Positions 59,301-64,000 of a DNA stretch of 64,000 nucleotides are shown here, piece after piece; the first letter of the stretch is position 1; each line of letters begins with the position of its first letter. Origin of the DNA: Linyphia triangularis (Eukaryota > Arthropoda > Arachnida > Araneae > Linyphiidae); the NCBI GenBank assembly GCA_963978545.1, contig OZ021732.1, positions 19,575,521 to 19,639,520 of the forward strand. Direction: 5' to 3'. Position numbers and translations under genes: made by a program. The notes under the pieces are model-generated. The model did no database searches, was not told where the DNA came from, and saw only the letters and a list, made by a program, of their open reading frames with translations.

Positions 59301-60010
59301 CTATATCGGTGTATAGTAAAGGTTTTTTCTAAACCATAGACAACTCAATTGAATTTAGAGAAGGTCGTTGCCTTATAGTATATGTAATACTTTAAAATAC
59401 ATTATTTTTGACACACATTATGATGGCTTTAAAAATAAGACATTTAACTGTTGTAAAGAAAATGATTTGAAAATGAGACACATATTTGCAAGTTTTAGTC
59501 TTATTATAAAAAAAAAATACTAAATAGATTTTTATAAATATTAAAAATCTACATAATAGGATTAATCTTGAATATGGTTATCATTTTAGATTAGAAAATT
59601 GCCGTTTGTATAATTCAAAAGTTTGAATCTGTTTAAGGAACTTAAATGGGGTTTATAAATGAAATGCATCTTTCTATTTTATTTAAGGGAATACAAATTT
59701 TGTACTAATTTCGTTTAGTTTTGCCAATTATGTGTCCATTTTTAGCATAATATTAAATTATTATAATAAAACTTAACACAGTGTCAAAATTGGTCAAAAG
59801 GAAAAAAATTCAGGTGTGTACAATCGAATTCGAAGAAATTTAAATTTAAAAAAAGAAAATTAATTTGTGTCATTTTTTTAACAACTTCATGACAACATCA
59901 ACTTCATGAGCGGCACGGGTTAATACTTATTTATCAGAATGAAATTTGGCACTCTGTCAAAATAGGTCAAAAGGGAAAAATGGGGGGTGAGAGTTAATAT
60001 CGGATGAAAT
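56370..60010. other. AT-rich non-coding DNA
   Basis: No gene is recognised. A G10 run (58184-58193) faces a C12 run (58230-58241). A GC-richer patch at 57270-57360 includes AACATGGCCG on the minus strand, a YY1-like site. A diverged direct repeat (GTCAAAATTGGTCAAAAGG, about 59783; variant at 59956) precedes the palindrome. Confidence 0.45.
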
Positions 60011-60018
60011 TTTATTTT

Positions 60019-60235
<217 letters not shown>

Positions 60236-60239
60236 ATAC

Positions 60240-62355
60240 AAAAATGAATTTTGTTTAATAGACAAGTTTCAAAACTGCAACTTTTTAGTTTATTTAATAA
60301 TATTGTAATGCTAATTTGAACACAGAGATTTCATTTGAAGTTTTGTGTATATTTCAAAATTGCATCATAATATAATGAAATAAACAAAAATGCCTGCAAC
60401 TTTGAAACATAATTGTTATTTGCATCTGTCTATACATTGTAGACATTTTTCTTTAATTTATAGAAGTTTACAAGTTAGTGATTGCTGAAAAAAATATCGC
60501 ATCTATTAATAATGACTATTTTATGAATAAGAATGCATGGCAACATTAAATTTATTAATTGATAAATATATTAAATGCATTAAAATTATCATTCTATACA
60601 TTCTATAATTCATGTATTTTGGGCCCGAAATTAATATTGACCAGGTAGAATGCTGAACTATAACTAAGAGTAATCGTAGCATCAATAATGTATGAATATG
60701 GTAAATCAATAGTTTACTAAACCCAATTAGTCTGGAAGCGCATAGTTAGAGAGATTTGCGTTTGAAAACAAAAGTCAAATATTGTTCTGGATAGGCATAA
60801 CGTACGTCCTATTTATCAATGGATTTACAGTTTATAATTCGATTCATTTATTAAATAGAATAAAATGAAATTAATACTATAAATGGTATACTTTGGTTAT
60901 GCTTTTTGAATAATTTATAATCATTTTAGTTGTATCGCATATTAACTTATACTAGACATTTTTAAAAGCATCCTAATTGTGTAACATTCCTGAAAAACGA
61001 CCACCTTACTAGATAAAAAAAAATCTTCTGGTGAAATAAGCCACCAGACCTAAGTACGCTTGACTTTATTACTCAAATCTAATCTAATCTAAACTAAAAA
61101 TATTCTATAAATAAAAATAGATGATTTTATCTTAACGTTATTCACCTCTTATAAAAATACCAGAAGTAATTTAAATGTTAACATCAACTTTTATATTCAT
61201 ATATTCAGCGGTTCGTTTGTAAGAGACTTTGTTCAATGTTTGAGATATTACCAAAACACCCACTTGAACAGTTTCTACAATAGAATTTTTTTTTATATAA
61301 ACAATATAAAACGTTATGAAAATCATCCACTACATTCAGCGAACCTAAAAACAGAACTATTAATTTCCTTTTACAAAAAACTACTGTTTGAACTAAGGTT
61401 TAATATTTTTAGTCAAAAGTTCAAACATATTTTCGAGTACTTTTCAAAATTTTATATCCTTCGGTTCGATATTTAAAACGGTTTTTTTAACAATATTAAA
61501 CATGTATAAATGGATTTAAAAATATTTTCATACTGAAGAAACAGCTAAAGCACAAAATAAAACAAAAAAAGGCATACAAGTTAAGCTTCTAGTTGAAAAT
61601 AAATTTATAAAATATGCAATTTATGTGATAAAAGATTTTTAGATAAATCTTATTTAAATGAAATAGGTTTGACTTTAATCATTTAAATTCACTTAAAAAA
61701 GCACTTAAATGCACCTCTCAAAGTAAATTTAGATTTTATCTCCAAAATATTTAGTTCTAAAACGCAATTTGTTTGAAAAACTCTTTTGATATAAGTACGG
61801 CTCTTTTAAATATGAATTTTATCAATTTTCCTTTATCAATAAAAATCCACCTATTGTTAAATATGTATAGCGGTAAAGAAAAATCTTATTATTTTATTGA
61901 TTTCGGATTTACTGTTGAAAATGGTTAAATGTAGTTTACTGGTGCTTGAAAAATGATGCAATTCGAAAATAATGGTTAAGATTATTATAATTCCATCCTG
62001 TATATTATAAAACTTTTTTGAAAGTAAAAAAAGATAACAAAAACATTTATTGAAGCTCAGTGTTTTATAGACACTCAACGTACAGAAAGGGGAAAAAATG
62101 TATTATTTGTATATATTTTAGGTTGGAAAAGCCTTTGTTCACAGCGATAATTTGTTTGTAGATGCACCAGTCTAAAATGATTATTTTACTTCTTTAGAAA
62201 ACAGGTAGTATATACGTATACCCCATTTTTTTAAAACTTGGAATACAAAATAACATCCAATGGTCAAATTTAACGCTAAGGCTTTTGTTTATAACAACTC
62301 AAACATATTTATATGTTAACGTCATTTACTTCAGCATGTAAAAGTTACGTATAGT
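60240..62355. other. AT-rich non-coding DNA
   Basis: No gene or element is recognised. Frames of 60-80 codons have random AT-rich composition. Confidence 0.5.
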
Positions 62356-62360
62356 GTATT

Positions 62361-62448
62361 GTATAATCCTGTAACTATTGTATATTGTGTGTATGATCCT
62401 GTAACTATTCTATATTATATGTATGATCCTGTAACTATCGTATGTAAA
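62361..62448 (+). repeat. Minisatellite, 3 x 30 bp
   Basis: GTAT(A/G)ATCCTGTAACTAT starts at 62361, 62391 and 62421 with an exact 30 bp period and few differences. It ends about 30 bp before the start of the mariner-like element. Confidence 0.93.
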
Positions 62449-62479
62449 TTATTTTCTATTTCTATATACGTGTATATAT

Positions 62480-64000
62480 ACAGCGTGTCCCCGTATAACC
62501 TGGCCGACCTTTGTTTTCGACACCGTTGGTCCTAGATGCATAGTCTCAATTGAAGAAATGTTTTAAATCGTTTAAATATTTTTACTGAATAGTTTTTAAG
62601 TTAGACAAGAGGTTGGTATAAAAATTACGGATTGTAAATTTTTATATGGTCCCCAGGACCCCCAACATATATTTAGAAAAATGTTGCCCTTGAAAAAACA
62701 TTTCAAACAAAAAAAAATTGAAATTTTAACTACCAATATTCATGGAGATATGAAAAATGGAATTTAGTGACTTATACCACTTTACACCCGCGGTCAATAA
62801 CATATTTTAAGGGCATGTACACAAAATGTAATACAGAGAAAAAGGAATTGCGTTCGGAAAATTATTTTGTAATCAAATGCATGAATACGATCTATCAATG
62901 TCTATAGTGAATTGTGGATGCTGAACTCGTTTGCAAGAGATAATAGAGGTGCCATACTCCCTAAAACTAACAAAAAACTTTCGACCACGTAGGATGAAAA
63001 AAAAAATTAAATCTGTCGAGGCCAAACAAATTCACACTCTTGTGTTGTGCAGGGGTCGCATTTGTCCTAAAATTCCTATAATTCCTTAAATTTTCGTTTC
63101 TTCCTAAAATTGTACTTAAATTTTTCGTCCATCCCTAAAATTTTAGAAATGACGGAAAAAAATTTCCGTTAGTGGTCAAAAAAAAAAAAAAAAAAAAATA
63201 TTGATTGGTAGGTAGAAAACCAATAATGTATGTTCATCTCTTCAGAATACAAGTAGGTCATACTAATACCAGATACCAGATGTATTTAGCTATTTCGTCA
63301 GTCCTCGTTGTTAAAATGTACACTGCGGAACAGTATGCAGAAATGCTATTTAGCTATTTCTGTACGGCCAATGTAATCGAAATGGGCGAGAATCTGCAAG
63401 ACAATCTGCAATTAAATTATTTCCAAATGGCATACATCTATCTAAAGCTACGATTTTAAATATTGTAAAGCGTTTGCGAGAAACAGGTAGCATAGGAAGA
63501 CGTCCTCGATCCGGAAATACAAGAGTGGTTGTCTCTGACAAAGAAATTTTGGGCTATGCTCTTGCTTTCCCTCAGTCTAGTGTCAGGGACATTAGTGAAG
63601 CATGTGGATACTCAAAAGCCCATGTGTGGAGAGTCTTAAACTGACACGGTGCACATCCTTATCACCCGTGATTGGTGCAAGAGTTTTTGCCCGGGGATGA
63701 AAATAGACGGTTTGATTTCTGCAATTTCATCATGAACAAACTATAATTGGATTCATCATTTGTGAATAACATTCCATTTTCTGATGAGTGTACGTTTTCA
63801 AGAACTGGGGTAGTAAATAAGCAAAACACACACTTTTGGTCACTGCAAAATCCTCATGTGATCCGACCAAACAAGCATCAAGTGCGATGGTCCGTTTGTG
63901 TGACATATGGAAGGGACCGTTAGTAGGACCTTTTTTTTTTTGCTGATACATTAACAGGTTAAAAAGTATGCGAGCCTGTTACAGGGATCTTTATCTGATT
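62480..64000 (+). mobile_element. Mariner-like (DUF4817) element, partial
   Basis: The likely 5' end is ACAGCGTGTCCCCGTATAAC at 62480; CAG-GTGTCC-like ends are common in this group. About 830 bp of non-coding leader precede the transposase relic at 63317. The 3' end lies beyond the window, so the TIR pair and TSD cannot be tested. Confidence 0.65.
63317..64000 (+). pseudogene. Decayed DUF4817/DDE transposase
   Basis: ATG at 63317 starts MYTAEQYAEMLFSYF, the opening of the DUF4817 helix-turn-helix. The frame then shifts, and IVKRLRETGSIGRRPRSG (about 63454-63510) and SVRDISEACGYSKAHVWRVL (about 63580-63640) give the second DNA-binding half. After two stops come HPYHP, LPGDENRRFDFCNFIMN, then NIPFSDECTFSRTGVVN (the first catalytic D block), HFWSLQNPH and NKHQVRWSV, all in the order of IS630/mariner-type DDE transposases with DUF4817 heads. 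More stops follow near 63920. The second and third catalytic residues lie outside the window or are lost. Frameshifts and stops make it inactive. Confidence 0.88.

Overview
This is AT-rich, gene-poor eukaryotic DNA, most likely from a spider (Araneae). Three things point that way: the repeat types (Tc1-like and DUF4817/mariner-like relics, non-LTR retrotransposon tails and a tRNA-derived SINE of a kind I recall from orb-weaver genomes), the very long A/T and CA/AT tracts, and the absence of any compact gene. There are no bacterial operons, RNA operons or CRISPR arrays. No exon of a named host gene could be recognised, so the window may be intergenic or lie in a giant intron. Almost every open frame above 60 codons looks like chance in AT-rich sequence or transposon debris.

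Left third (1-22,000). A degenerate Tc1-like transposase (about 1745-2660, minus) comes first, then the first of two copies of a dispersed ~500 bp repeat (3235 and 14275) and a 104 bp CA tract. The most striking object is a 2.7 kb DNA transposon at 7624-10326. It has ~455-465 bp terminal inverted repeats (TIRs), a 4 bp flanking duplication, and one minus-strand gene for a transposase-like protein that I cannot assign to a named superfamily. Further on are a 203 bp tandem duplication, a perfect 28 bp-arm hairpin, two copies of a foldback element (16895 and 21410), a possible secreted-peptide exon (18480-18665, minus), a GC-rich block followed by a well-spaced TATA/initiator promoter (19440-20260), and a SINE.

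Middle third (22,000-44,000). A 3.4 kb element with 45 bp TIRs and a TTTTA duplication (24198-27614) is a nest: inside it lie a 237 bp MITE, the 3' ends of two different non-LTR retrotransposons, and a 204 bp piggyBac-type MITE with TTAA ends. Beyond it are GC-rich islands, short minisatellites, a textbook pogo/Tigger-type MITE (38320-38491) and a diverged repeat family with several copies (39996-45050).

Right third (44,000-64,000). A GC-rich island (44215), a ~510 bp tRNA-headed SINE-like element (45749-46255), a 105 bp tandem duplication, two candidate host exons (51632-51706 minus; 54461-54795 plus with a frameshift), a 47 bp-arm palindrome joined to a 96 bp AT tract (60019-60235), and a decayed DUF4817/mariner-like element that runs off the end of the window (62480-64000). 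Genes do not act together in a pathway here. The story is one of layered transposon insertion, with a few promoter-like and exon-like islands that could belong to an unseen host gene.
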